Below are positions 34,932-45,042 of a stretch of DNA of 64,000 nucleotides, in pieces; within the stretch, counting starts at the first letter, position 1, and the number at the start of each line of letters is the position of its first letter. A model generated the notes under the pieces. It made no database searches. It was not told the DNA's origin and saw only the letters and a list, made by a program, of their open reading frames with translations. Both the position numbers and the translations under genes were made by a program. Origin of the DNA: Bradyrhizobium forestalis (lineage in GTDB: Bacteria; Pseudomonadota; Alphaproteobacteria; Rhizobiales; Xanthobacteraceae); contig NZ_PGVG01000007.1 in assembly GCF_002795245.1 (NCBI RefSeq), positions 186,001 to 250,000 on the forward strand. The letters are read 5' to 3'.

Positions 34932-35681
34932 TCAGTGGATGAGCATGCCTCCGTTGACGTCGATCACGGCACCGGTCACGTAGGCGGAGAGATCCGACGC
35001 CAGGAAGGTGTAGATGCCGGCAACGTCGTCTGCCGTGCCGAGACGATTGAGCGGAATGCCTTCCAGGATCTTCGCCCTCATCTCGTCGGTCAACTTGCCG
35101 GCGGTGATATCGGTGCCGATCAGGCCGGGCGTGACGCAGTTGACGCGGATGCCATCCGGGCCGAACTCGCGGGCCATCGCCTTGGCGAGACCCAGTACGC
35201 CGGCCTTCGCCGCCGAATAATGCGGACCGCCAAAAATGCCGCCGCCCCGCTGAGCCGAGACCGACGACATGCATGCGATCGATCCGGACTTCCGTGCGCG
35301 CATGTGCGGGATCACGGCCTGGGAGAGGAACAGAACCCCTTTCAGATTAACGTCTTGGATGCGATCCCAATCCGCCGCCGTAATTTCCAGGAGCTTCACC
35401 GGCTGGGTGATGCCGGCGTTGTTGATGAGAATATCGATGCTTCCGAAGGATTCGATAACGCGAGCGACGGCCTGCTGGCAGGATGATTTGTCGGCGACAT
35501 CGCATCGCAGCCCAATGTGGGACTTGCCAAGCGATGCCGCGGCGTCCCCCGCCGCGCTCGCGTCAATGTCGAGAATGGCGACCCGAGCGCCCTCGGCGGC
35601 AAACCGCCGTGCGGTGGCAAGCCCGATGCCGCGCGGCGATGCCGCGCCCGAAATGATGGCCGTCTTACCGCTGAGCAGCAT
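34932..35681 (-). CDS. SDR-family oxidoreductase of the transketolase operon
   Basis: A 249-residue classical SDR starting MLLSGKTAIISGAASPRGIG; GGAGG five bases upstream of ATG 35681 decides the start over a frame extending to 35741. It has the NAD-binding G-x3-G-x-G type motif, NNAG (INNAGITQPV), the catalytic Ser (SSVSAQRGG), Tyr and Lys (YSAAKAG), and ends GAVIDVNGGMLIH, typical of FabG-like dehydrogenases. As first gene of an operon with a two-subunit transketolase it probably oxidises or reduces a sugar or polyol whose ketose product feeds the transketolase. Confidence 0.86.
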   Translation of the reverse strand: MLLSGKTAIISGAASPRGIGLATARRFAAEGARVAILDIDASAAGDAAASLGKSHIGLRCDVADKSSCQQAVARVIESFGSIDILINNAGITQPVKLLEITAADWDRIQDVNLKGVLFLSQAVIPHMRARKSGSIACMSSVSAQRGGGIFGGPHYSAAKAGVLGLAKAMAREFGPDGIRVNCVTPGLIGTDITAGKLTDEMRAKILEGIPLNRLGTADDVAGIYTFLASDLSAYVTGAVIDVNGGMLIH

Positions 35682-35791
35682 CAGTTCCTCCCGCAAATTG
35701 TTTTTACTTGGCAAGGCCAGGAATGAACCGCGGAGGCGCAACAGACAAACGCGCAGTTGTCACGGATCGATGAATCTGGTTCACTTATGGA

Positions 35792-36688
35792 ATGCTGTCG
35801 AATGTCCCGATATCGGCAATTCGCGCCTTTGAAGCCGCCGCTCGCACGGGATCATTTCGCGATGCGGCGAATGAGCTTCACCTGACGCCGAGTGCCGTCA
35901 GTCATGCCATCCGCAAGCTGGAGGACACGCTTTGCACCGTCCTGTTCGAGCGCAGTGCGCGGTCCGTACGGCTCACGCCGGCTGGCGAAAATCTGATGCG
36001 CCACACGGGAGCGGCCTTCGATCAGCTTCGCCGTGGCCTCGAGGAAGTCGCTGCGCGCGGACCGCAATTGGTGCGCGTCCACTCCGCGCCAAGCTTTGCC
36101 GCGCAATGGCTGGCGCCGCGGCTTGCACAGTTTCTCGCCGCTTATCCGAAGCTCGAAGTCCGCCTGGCTGCGAGTACGGACTACGCGCGCTTCAGCAACG
36201 ATGATTTTGATATCGACATCGTCTACGGTCCGCCGCGCGCCGAGGGCGTCGAGGTGGTTCCTCTCCCGGAGGAGACGGTCACTCCGCTCTGCTCGCCTGC
36301 CCTTGCAAAATCGATCAGGAAGCCCGCCGATCTCCTCGATCGCACGTTGATCCGCTCCGACGTGAAGCAGGTTCAGTGGCACCAATGGTTCACCGCCAAC
36401 GGATTGGAGGCCCCTGCACTCCACGGCATGAGGTTCGATCGCAGCTTTCTCGCGATCGCGACAGCCGCGGAGGGATTGGGAGTAGCGTTGGAATCAACGC
36501 TTCTGGCCGAACGCGAACTGGCGAGCGGGCGATTAGTTGCGCCACTGGCAGGACGCGCCAACGATATCCGCTACGTCGGCCATCGTCTGATCTACCCCCG
36601 CGCCAGCCGACAGAGATCTGCGGTACGAGCCTTTGCAGATTGGCTCGTGGCGCAACTCGCTGGCAAGACCGCAGGTTCCTCGCACTAA
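35792..36688 (+). CDS. LysR-family regulator (GcvA-like)
   Basis: A 298-residue LysR protein beginning MLSNVPISAIRAFEAAARTG, with the helix-turn-helix SFRDAANELHLTPSAVSHAI and IRKLEDTLCTVLFER. The start and the effector domain (VRVHSAPSFAAQWLAPRLAQ) are those of the GcvA subgroup. It diverges from the SDR-transketolase operon with 110 bases between the starts, the classic LysR arrangement, so it most likely controls that operon in response to a pathway intermediate. The gap contains the ATTTGT/ACAA-like dyads one would expect for LysR binding, but I do not assign a precise box. Confidence 0.85.
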   Translation: MLSNVPISAIRAFEAAARTGSFRDAANELHLTPSAVSHAIRKLEDTLCTVLFERSARSVRLTPAGENLMRHTGAAFDQLRRGLEEVAARGPQLVRVHSAPSFAAQWLAPRLAQFLAAYPKLEVRLAASTDYARFSNDDFDIDIVYGPPRAEGVEVVPLPEETVTPLCSPALAKSIRKPADLLDRTLIRSDVKQVQWHQWFTANGLEAPALHGMRFDRSFLAIATAAEGLGVALESTLLAERELASGRLVAPLAGRANDIRYVGHRLIYPRASRQRSAVRAFADWLVAQLAGKTAGSSH

Positions 36689-37149
36689 GACCGAAGTCAA
36701 GCCGAGCATCACCGCCCTCGAGCTGCGATGGTCGCGTCTTCAACGCATAGAAGTCGGCGCCAAAAGCAAACGGGCCTCCATACATGCTCGCAATCGTCCC
36801 ATTCGCGCCCATTATCCGAGGTGCTACCATCGGGAGTAGGCGATGGCAGAAGATCGTGTGGCGTGCAAAATCGTGCGATTGGTATCGGGCCCCACCAGCC
36901 AAACAAAATACGGTCCAATTTTACGCACGAGGCAATCTGTCAGGTCTGCAACGCGCTGAACTCTATAGTCCCGGAGACGTACTTTGAAGGTTTGGCGAAC
37001 CTCGGTATCCGGGCAAAGCGGCTGAACTCGCGAAAGATCGATGGTAGCGCATGTTCGTCGTCATCAAGCAGAGATCACGTCCATTGGCTTATCCGGAAAG
37101 CACCCGGTGCCTCGCGCCTCGACCGACTGTTGACCTCCGAAGGCAAAGG
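36689..37149. other. Intergenic, no gene supported
   Basis: About 460 bases between the LysR gene and the idi remnant. Open frames on either strand (for example a 170-codon frame antisense to the LysR end) have no recognisable domains and rely on overlap with the LysR gene. GC is lower than in the gibberellin operon. It probably marks the operon's downstream border. Confidence 0.4.
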
Positions 37150-37260
37150 TCACACGGCGAATCGTGTCGCCGATCCAGCACGATGTCCAAATGGTCGTCC
37201 TTGCGCCGGCTCAGAGCGGTGTTGCTCCTGCTCGCTCCGTCCGTTGCCTCGGGCGACGGC
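37150..37260 (-). pseudogene. Type II isopentenyl-diphosphate isomerase (idi) remnant
   Basis: Downstream of the kaurene synthase gene, on the same strand, the bases 37155-37211 encode SRRKDDHLDIVLDRRHDSP. The R-K-D-D-H-L-D-I-V-L string is the N-terminus of type II (FMN-dependent) isopentenyl-diphosphate isomerases. The following FERIRFEHCALPE-type region is absent, so about 20 codons of a 350-codon gene remain. An idi gene at this place is known at the end of gibberellin operons in some bacteria; here it has been lost and the pathway must rely on C5 units from central isoprenoid metabolism. Confidence 0.6.
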
Positions 37261-37313
37261 GTTGCGTCGGACCGGACCGCGGCAGCGCGCGCACGCCGCC
37301 GCCCCCCGCGCGT

Positions 37314-38237
<924 letters not shown>

Positions 38238-39761
38238 TTACGACGCGGCGCCCCAACGAAGCGCCAGCCACAACCCGGCGAGTTCGGCCACGCGCACGAC
38301 CCGAGTGGGGCAATACAGTTCCTTGCCGATCCACAACGGCGTTTTCGGCAATGCATGCGCCGCATGGCGGGCGAGCATCCACTCCAGCGCACGCGCCACC
38401 ACCTGCGCGATGCGCCGGCGCCCTGTGGTCTCTTCGCTCTCGTCCATCACGCGTAACGCGAACAACGCATAGGCGGTTTCCTCGAAGGTGGACGCGCGAC
38501 CGGCGCCCCAGCCGCCGTCGCCGCGCTGCGCCTGCAGCAGCGCCGCCAGCGCGCGCTCGTCCCGCCACTGGGGCTCGCCTTGCGCCAGCGCAGCGACCGC
38601 ATGCGCGGTGGGATACAGCCACGAAACGTGCCATTTTTCGTTGTCCCATAGACCGTGCGGGTTGCGATTGGCCTCGACGTAGGCGCTGGTGCGGGCGGCG
38701 GGCTTTCCCAACAGTCGCAACGCATGCAGGGCGTGGATGTTGGTCGACACCGAGGGATTGCGCTCGCCGGGGAAGGTGACGAAAAGCTCGCCGATTTCAA
38801 AATGGCGCAACGTATCGACCGCCGCGTCGCGGCCTGCAAGGTGCAGGACGCATAACGCAACGGCGGTGTCGTCCGCATCAGCCGCGAAATGCAAGGCCGG
38901 GCCCAGACCGCGCACGCTCAGGCGGACGGCGAGCTGCGCGACAATCACGCGGACCGGCTCGGCGAGCGCGGGATGCGCGAACAGCCCGGCCAGATACAGG
39001 GTGTACAGCGACCAGCATGGCTCGAATACATTGATCGGCCACACGTTCGGAAAGACGCCTTCGATGCCGCTGCGCGTCGCCCGCGATGCCATCTGGAGAT
39101 ACGCATCGGCGCGCCCGACCTCCGGCGTGCTTCCCCGAGTCACGGCGTGCGCACGCCACGCGGTGGTGGCCGCCGGACTGATGCCGATGCTGCCCTCGTC
39201 ATCCGGGCATGCGGTCATCGGCGACGTCCCCCAGGCTTCCCAGGAGTGCAGCAACGGATGACCGCTCGGCAACATCGCCACCGCCCCCAGCTTGTCCAGG
39301 CGCGCTTGCCGCAACGGCAACAGCGCTGGATGGCGCGGAAACGCTACGCCACCCAGCAAGGATGCGGCCTCACCGCAAAACTGCGGCAGGATCAGCTCCG
39401 CGCCGATCGGCGCGTCTTCCGGCACCGCATGCGCGTAGGGATCGGGCTGGACCTGGAGGAACCGGGTTGCAGCCTGGACTGCGTCGGCAGCACCGGGAAG
39501 AGGATCGGCACGCTGCAATGCCAGTAACGCTGCCCAGGTGGGCGCATGCCGGAACAGCGGGAAGTCTGCGCTTCCCCATCCGCCGTCGGCCTGTTGCTGC
39601 GCGATGAGCCACGCGTAAGCGTCCTGCCGTCCGGTGACGTTGCCGTGGAAGCGCAGCGCCCGCGCCGTGTCGTAGACAGACGGACCGACGCTGCCGCCAT
39701 CGCTCATTTCGCTCAGCAGGCCGCGCAATTCGGAAAGGATCTGTTCGGAGAGCGCGTTCAC
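38238..39761 (-). CDS. cps: ent-Copalyl diphosphate synthase (CPS)
   Basis: A 507-residue class II diterpene cyclase from a GTG start at 39761; AAGGA lies eight bases upstream and VNALSEQILSELRGLLSEMS fits the known start. The frame is open to 40154, but that extension is Arg/Ala-rich filler. The catalytic D-x-D-D motif is DADDTA near residue 297; QQQADGGWGSADFPLFRHAP and QRGDGGWG are the expected terpene-cyclase repeats (QxxDGGWG). It protonates geranylgeranyl diphosphate to give ent-copalyl diphosphate. Between its start and the GGPP synthase stop lies a 289-base gap, large for this operon. Confidence 0.9.
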   Translation of the reverse strand: MNALSEQILSELRGLLSEMSDGGSVGPSVYDTARALRFHGNVTGRQDAYAWLIAQQQADGGWGSADFPLFRHAPTWAALLALQRADPLPGAADAVQAATRFLQVQPDPYAHAVPEDAPIGAELILPQFCGEAASLLGGVAFPRHPALLPLRQARLDKLGAVAMLPSGHPLLHSWEAWGTSPMTACPDDEGSIGISPAATTAWRAHAVTRGSTPEVGRADAYLQMASRATRSGIEGVFPNVWPINVFEPCWSLYTLYLAGLFAHPALAEPVRVIVAQLAVRLSVRGLGPALHFAADADDTAVALCVLHLAGRDAAVDTLRHFEIGELFVTFPGERNPSVSTNIHALHALRLLGKPAARTSAYVEANRNPHGLWDNEKWHVSWLYPTAHAVAALAQGEPQWRDERALAALLQAQRGDGGWGAGRASTFEETAYALFALRVMDESEETTGRRRIAQVVARALEWMLARHAAHALPKTPLWIGKELYCPTRVVRVAELAGLWLALRWGAAS

Positions 39762-40050
39762 GCTGATTTTCCTTATGCAGGCGCTTGATGAGAACCGGGA
39801 TCGGACAGACGCTGCGCATGTGGCCGCAAGCTCGTCGCATAGGCAGCGCTGGACGGACGCCCTGCTCCGGCGCGGCGAGGTCCCCGATGCTGGCGCCGGT
39901 CCACCGCGTAGGCTTGCGCGCGGGGCGCCGCGTGCGCCGGGGCGGGCAACCGCTGCGATCGGCACCGCGACTCGGACAAAGTGCAGCATGTACCTCTGTC
40001 GCCGGTCGATTGCAGCGGCAAAGGGGGCGTCTCCATGCGGACGGGCGCGC

Positions 40051-41058
40051 TCATGTGCATGGCGCGTACTTGAATAGATACCCATTGGCCCGCTGTAGGA
40101 GTTGCGCCAATCGTGCCGCACGCGGCCCCAGCGGCGCGATGGCCTCCCCGGCATCGCGCAACAGATCCAGCGCGAACTGGCGTGCTGCCTGAAGTCCCAT
40201 GATCGACGCGCAGGTCGGCTTCTGCGCCGCCGCGTCCTTGCCGGGTGTCTTGCCCAGCGTCGCGGTATCCGCTGTCACGTCGAGAATGTCGTCGATCACC
40301 TGCAACGCCAGGCCGAAACAGGCGCTGTAGTGATCGAGCGCACAGTACAGCGCTGCGTGCGCGGCATTCTCCGCGAGAGCGCATAGGGCGCCCATGCGAA
40401 CGGACGCGCGCACTAGCGCTCCGCTCTTCATCCGGTGCATCGTCACGATCCTGTCCAGCTCGACGTGCTTTCCCACCAGAGACAGATCCATGGCCTGCCC
40501 GCCTGCGGCACCGTGGGCTGACACCGCCCGCGCCAGTTCGCGCACGAGCGCGATACTGTTGTTGCCAGGCGCATCCAGGCTCGCAAGAGTGAGGAAGGCG
40601 TGCGCCTGCAGCGCATCGCCGACCAGGATCGCAGTAGCTTCGCCGAACTTGACGTGCACGGTCGGAAGGCCGCGGCGAAGCACGTCGTCGTCCATCGCGG
40701 GCAGATCGTCATGGACCAGGGTGCTGGCGTGCATCATCTCGATGGCGGCGCCGACGTCATCGAGCATGTGCGCCGGCGCGTCGGCCAGCGTGCCGGCAGC
40801 CAGACAGAGCAAGGCGCGGGTGCGCTTCCCGCCCTGCAAGGTGGCGTACCGCATCGCCGCCATCAGCTCGGTCTCACCGTCATGTTCGGCGCAGAGAAGA
40901 CGCGCCAGCACCTGTTCGACCCGGTTTGCGCCCTCATGCATCCAGATCTCGGGCAGCGGCCTGCCGGATGCGCCGCCCGCCTGCGCGCCCAATCTGCCGA
41001 GCGCGGAATTACCAGCTCTGTCATCGTGTGGCGTAGAACCGGTCTGCATGTTGTCCAT
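40051..41058 (-). CDS. ggpps: Geranylgeranyl diphosphate synthase of the gibberellin operon
   Basis: A 335-residue trans-prenyltransferase from ATG at 41058 (the frame extends to 41151). The first Asp-rich motif is VHDDLPAMDDD and the second VIDDILDVTAD; YATLQGGKRTRALLCLAAG is the conserved substrate-binding entry. It makes C20 geranylgeranyl diphosphate from isopentenyl and allylic diphosphates, the precursor for copalyl diphosphate synthase downstream. The small residues before the first motif (E-M-M-H-A-S-T-L) are in line with C20 or shorter product. It ends NGYLFKYAPCT. It stands 123 bases downstream of CYP117. Confidence 0.87.
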   Translation of the reverse strand: MDNMQTGSTPHDDRAGNSALGRLGAQAGGASGRPLPEIWMHEGANRVEQVLARLLCAEHDGETELMAAMRYATLQGGKRTRALLCLAAGTLADAPAHMLDDVGAAIEMMHASTLVHDDLPAMDDDVLRRGLPTVHVKFGEATAILVGDALQAHAFLTLASLDAPGNNSIALVRELARAVSAHGAAGGQAMDLSLVGKHVELDRIVTMHRMKSGALVRASVRMGALCALAENAAHAALYCALDHYSACFGLALQVIDDILDVTADTATLGKTPGKDAAAQKPTCASIMGLQAARQFALDLLRDAGEAIAPLGPRAARLAQLLQRANGYLFKYAPCT

Positions 41059-41181
41059 GTCCTTGCCCCTGACAGGCGAGCCGCCGCAGTGTTGTCTGCG
41101 TCGCACCGTGCGCGCGCCGCGTGCAGCAATGCCGCGCGTCGCCGACGCCACTGCCTCGCCACAGGGGCATGTAATGCCAGC

Positions 41182-42525
41182 TCATGAGAATCCGATGCGC
41201 ATAGTCATGGACGGATGTGCGGTCGGGTAATAGCGCCGGCCTTTTTCGACGCCGCTCAGCAACCGCGGCCGCGCCCCGCCCTTGTGCATCGTCAGTGCCA
41301 AGGCGATGCAGAACTGCACCAGTTCCAGACATGCCAGGTGGTAACCGATGCAGACGTGTGGACCGGTACCGAACTGCAGCATGTCCGCCGGCCGGATCGG
41401 CTCGGTGCGTTCCAGCCACCGCGCCAGGCGAAACTGATGAGGCGCCTCGTGCAGCAGCGCCGAGGTCGAGAAATGCAGCAGCGGGATGCACAGATCGGTG
41501 CCCGCGGGAATGCGCCGTTGGCCGAGTCGCAATTCACGCACTGCGCGACGCACCAGGAGCGGCGTCGGCGGATGCATGCGCAGCGTCTCGCGGAACAGCG
41601 CCTCGGCGACCGGACACTCCGCCAAGTCGGCGTGCCGCGTCGGCACCGCGCCCACGCGTTGCGCCTCCTCGACCAGAGCGTCCCACAGCCCAGGCTGCCG
41701 CGCCAGCTCGATCACCATCCAGGCCATCGTTGAGGCGGTGGTGTCGTGACCACCAAGCAGCAGCAAGCGGATATTGGCGACGAGGACCTCATCGGAGAGC
41801 GCATCGTCGCTGCGATCGAAGGCGCTCACCATGTCGTTGATCAACCCGGTGCGCGCGGCATGTTCGCGCGCGTCGCGAACGAACTCGCGCAACCGCGCAT
41901 CGATCCAGTCGCGGGCGGCGCGACCGCGCCGCAAGGGCAGTCCGGGCAGGTCGACCGGGGGCGCGACGATCAACTGCAGCAGTTGCCGGTACTTGCGACG
42001 CCATTCCGGCAGGTCCTCCGCGGGGATTCCCATGAGGCTGAAGATGAGCTTGAGCATCAGATCGCCGGTTTCGCGCAGGATGGTTACGTCGCCGCGGTCG
42101 CGCCACCTCTGCACCCGCGCCCGGATGACGGGCGCGAACAGCTCGCCGACGCCGGCCTGGGTCAGCCCCTTGGGCAGGAACGCCGCCTGGATCGCACCGC
42201 GCGCCTGCCGGTGCGCGCCGCCGTCCTGGGCGACCAACGTTCCGCCAAACAATTCGGGCGCGATATCTTCGATCAGCGCCGAGGACACGTCCTTGTGCCG
42301 GAGCAGTGCGATCGCATCCGGATCCAGACAGGTCACCATGTGTCCGGCAGGGCCGAAGTCCAGCCAGAAGTGGCTGCCCAGCGTCCGTTCCGCGCGCCGC
42401 AGCAGGCGCGGCAGGTCGCAGACGATGGCGGGAAGATGCCCGACCAAGGGGAAAGCGCCGGGCACGACCGGGATGTCGTGCCGCAGCCGATCTCGGCGGT
42501 TCAGCGGGTTGAGCAGCATGTCCAT
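41182..42525 (-). CDS. cyp117: Cytochrome P450 CYP117 (ent-kaurene oxidase)
   Basis: A 447-residue P450 starting [20 protein letters not shown]; the upstream frame to 42762 overlaps the SDR gene and is not used. The I-helix has LLLLGGHDTTAST, the K-helix ETLR, and the heme loop FGTGPHVCIGYHLACLEL with the Cys thiolate ligand. In characterised bacterial operons CYP117 converts ent-kaurene to ent-kaurenoic acid. Its ATG overlaps the SDR stop by one base (TGATG), implying coupled translation. Intact by all visible criteria. Confidence 0.9.
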   Translation of the reverse strand: MDMLLNPLNRRDRLRHDIPVVPGAFPLVGHLPAIVCDLPRLLRRAERTLGSHFWLDFGPAGHMVTCLDPDAIALLRHKDVSSALIEDIAPELFGGTLVAQDGGAHRQARGAIQAAFLPKGLTQAGVGELFAPVIRARVQRWRDRGDVTILRETGDLMLKLIFSLMGIPAEDLPEWRRKYRQLLQLIVAPPVDLPGLPLRRGRAARDWIDARLREFVRDAREHAARTGLINDMVSAFDRSDDALSDEVLVANIRLLLLGGHDTTASTMAWMVIELARQPGLWDALVEEAQRVGAVPTRHADLAECPVAEALFRETLRMHPPTPLLVRRAVRELRLGQRRIPAGTDLCIPLLHFSTSALLHEAPHQFRLARWLERTEPIRPADMLQFGTGPHVCIGYHLACLELVQFCIALALTMHKGGARPRLLSGVEKGRRYYPTAHPSMTMRIGFS

Positions 42526-43370
42526 CAGCAGCGCGGCGACGCAGCCGCTTCGGCGGTCTCGCCGGAATGCCGCGCGGCGCGGCTGTTCCCACCGTCGGCG
42601 TACGTCGGCACATGCGCCAGCATGCCGCCGTCGATGCACACCACTTGTCCGGTGATGAACGCAGCATCGTCGGAGAGCAGGAACGCCACCAGCGCGGCCA
42701 CGTCCTCGGGGCGGCCGACGCGCGGCAGGAGCTGGTGCCGGCGCAGATGCCGTTGCATGCACTCGTCGAGCTTGGCCAGGAGACGCTCGGTCATGATGAG
42801 ACCCGGCGCAACCGCGTTGCAGCGGATCTGCGCATGACCGTACTGGGTGGCGAGCGAGGCCGATAGCATGTTCATCGCCGCCTTCGATGCGGCGTAGGAC
42901 GTCAGCGCAATGTCACCGCTGAGCCCCTGGCAAGACGACATGTTGACGATCGCGCCACCGCCGCGGGCGATCATCCCTGGGATGGCCTGCCGGCAGCAGA
43001 GCAATGTGCCGCGCAGATTGGTTGCCATGGTCTCATCCCAGACCGCCAGGTCCAGGTCGAGGATCGCGCGGTCGCGCGGAGTCAGATGCATGGCGCCCGC
43101 GTTGTTCACCAGGAGATCGACCGCACTGAAGTGCCGCTCCGCCGTATCGAACAGCGCTGCCACAGCCTGCGCCTCGGCGATGTCGATGGCCAGGGCGAGC
43201 GCGCGACCCGCCTCGGCCGCGATTTGCGCGGTGCACGCCGAGGCCGCCGAGCCATCGATGTCGGCGACCACCACTCTGCCGCCCTCGCGCGCGATGGCGA
43301 GGGCGCATGCCTTGCCGATCCCGGCGCCGGCGCCGGTCACCACGGCTACCTTGCCTTCAAACCGTCCCAT
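42525..43370 (-). CDS. sdr: Short-chain dehydrogenase of the gibberellin operon
   Basis: A 281-residue classical SDR starting [20 protein letters not shown], with CAGGAGG before the ATG at 43370. It has NNAG ([10 protein letters not shown]), Ser in MSSCQG, and [11 protein letters not shown]. In bacterial gibberellin synthesis this SDR oxidises GA12-aldehyde to GA12. The start lies inside the end of the CYP114-ferredoxin gene (14-base overlap) and its stop overlaps the CYP117 start by one base. The C-terminal tail after [14 protein letters not shown], about 28 residues, is Ala/Arg-rich and perhaps an operon-specific extension. Confidence 0.88.
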   Translation of the reverse strand: MGRFEGKVAVVTGAGAGIGKACALAIAREGGRVVVADIDGSAASACTAQIAAEAGRALALAIDIAEAQAVAALFDTAERHFSAVDLLVNNAGAMHLTPRDRAILDLDLAVWDETMATNLRGTLLCCRQAIPGMIARGGGAIVNMSSCQGLSGDIALTSYAASKAAMNMLSASLATQYGHAQIRCNAVAPGLIMTERLLAKLDECMQRHLRRHQLLPRVGRPEDVAALVAFLLSDDAAFITGQVVCIDGGMLAHVPTYADGGNSRAARHSGETAEAAASPRC

Positions 43371-44955
43371 GGTGTCCTCCTGGATTGCGTTGATCTCGCG
43401 CGGCATGCCGCTCCGCCTCCGCCGGAGAAGGCGCACTGTCGGCGCTGGCGCGCTCGTCACCGCCAGCTTCGCTTCTGATGACGCGAATGGCGGCGACCGG
43501 GCACTGGCTGGCTGCGAGCCGCACGGCGACGTGCAGCGCCTGCGGGATTGTCGCCCCGCACACTTCGGCGACGCCGTCCGGTTCGCGCTGGCGAAAAGTA
43601 CCCGGTAGCGTCAGCACGCACTGTCCGCTGGTCCCGCACAGATCTTGGTCGACCACCACGCGCATCTCAGCCCCCTGCGCACGCAGCCGCACCGGCAGCG
43701 CGCGGAACGTCCTAAGGAACGCGGAGGGCTCCCGGGTGGGCAGCTCGGCCAATGCCAGCGTGGGGAAGCGCGCCTGAATCCGCGGCAAACTTTCGGCCAA
43801 CTGCACCCGGGCCAGTTGCGCACCGAGGCAGAAGTGGATGCCGTGGCCGAAGCTCAGCATGATCTTCCCGTCGGTCGACATGCCGGGACTGGTGCCGTAG
43901 AACCGCTCGGGATCGAAGCGGTCGGGATCGGCGAAGGCGTCAGGGTCGCGATTGCCAGACGCGATCAGCACGCGCACGTCCGCGTTCTTCGGGATCACCA
44001 CGCCGCCTAATTCGATGTCGCGCTGGGCGATACGCGGAATGGAGCTGAACATTGCCGGCGCGTCGCAGCGCAGGACTTCTTCGACGAATGCCTTCACCCC
44101 CATGGCGTCTCCCTGCAGCCAGTGCCGCTGTTCGGGATAGGCCAGCATCGCCAGGACCGCATGGTCGATGGTCGCAGCAGTCGTGGCGAAGCCACCCAGC
44201 AGCATGCCCCACAACATGCTGATCAACTCCGCATCTGACAGCGTGTCGGCATCGTCGTCGTGTGCGCCGACCAGCATCGACACGATGTCGTGGCTGGGAT
44301 CGGTGCGCTTGCGCCGTATGAGACCGCCGAAGTAGGCCTTCACTCTGGCACTGGCCGCGTCCGCCGCGGCGAGCCGGGGATCGCTGGTGTGCGGGCTCAG
44401 GCCTTCCAGAATGGCGCCGATGCCGGCGGCGAGCCCGAACATGTCGTCCTGGGGCATGCCAAACAGTTCGGCGAAGACCAGTATTGGCAAGGCCAGCGCG
44501 AATTCCCGATGCAGGTCCACGGCCTCCCCGCGCTCCAGCGCGGGCGCCATGCCGTCCAGCCGCGCTTCGACAATGCGCGCGATGCTCGGCCGCAGGTTGT
44601 CGATCTGGCCCATGGTGAAATCGCGCGAGATCAGCCGGCGCAGACGCGTATGCGTCGGTGGGTCCTTCATCGCTAGCGTGGAGGCCAGCAGATTGAGCGA
44701 CAGGCTGGTCGCCGCATGCGGAAAATAGCGCGCCAGTTCGCCTGGCGCCGGTCCCCGAAACGCATCGCCCGTGGCCTTGAGAGCCCAGTAGATGTCGGCG
44801 TGTCGACTCAACAGAAAGAGGCCCGACGCCGCGCGATGCACCGGGTCGTGCTCGCGCAACCACCGCATGAACGGATACGGGTCGTGGATCCACGCCGGCG
44901 ACGCCAGTTCGGCGAAGGCGTCCCGGCATGCTGCCGTGGTTTCTTGCACGTCCAT
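43357..44955 (-). CDS. cyp114: Cytochrome P450 CYP114 fused to its ferredoxin
   Basis: A 532-residue fusion. Residues 1 to about 428 are a P450 with I-helix [16 protein letters not shown]-helix EEVLR and heme loop [18 protein letters not shown]. From about residue 434 ([40 protein letters not shown]) follows a small single-cluster ferredoxin with four Cys. In characterised systems CYP114 performs ring contraction of ent-kaurenoic acid to GA12-aldehyde and needs this ferredoxin; in many strains they are separate genes, here in one frame with no stop between. The last 30 residues are a low-complexity tail overlapping the SDR start. Confidence 0.88.
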   Translation of the reverse strand: MDVQETTAACRDAFAELASPAWIHDPYPFMRWLREHDPVHRAASGLFLLSRHADIYWALKATGDAFRGPAPGELARYFPHAATSLSLNLLASTLAMKDPPTHTRLRRLISRDFTMGQIDNLRPSIARIVEARLDGMAPALERGEAVDLHREFALALPILVFAELFGMPQDDMFGLAAGIGAILEGLSPHTSDPRLAAADAASARVKAYFGGLIRRKRTDPSHDIVSMLVGAHDDDADTLSDAELISMLWGMLLGGFATTAATIDHAVLAMLAYPEQRHWLQGDAMGVKAFVEEVLRCDAPAMFSSIPRIAQRDIELGGVVIPKNADVRVLIASGNRDPDAFADPDRFDPERFYGTSPGMSTDGKIMLSFGHGIHFCLGAQLARVQLAESLPRIQARFPTLALAELPTREPSAFLRTFRALPVRLRAQGAEMRVVVDQDLCGTSGQCVLTLPGTFRQREPDGVAEVCGATIPQALHVAVRLAASQCPVAAIRVIRSEAGGDERASADSAPSPAEAERHAARDQRNPGGHHGTV

Positions 44956-45042
44956 CTTCGTTACCTGTTGGCTGGCTGATCTGACCGGTGCACGAGAGGT
45001 GCGCCGGCAAACACGATCGCGTCCCCCAGCCGCGTCCGCACA

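Noticed and set aside
33061..35274. A 737-codon minus-strand frame that seems to fuse two transketolase halves
   Set aside because: Only the part from 34071 down is transketolase; the upstream part is the N-terminal subunit gene and the SDR read in the wrong frame, with Arg/His-rich filler. The true genes overlap by four bases.
40059..40154. A longer N-terminus for copalyl diphosphate synthase (start at 40154)
   Set aside because: The added 131 codons are low-complexity and overlap the GGPP synthase gene end; the GTG at 39761 has a ribosome site and the family start.
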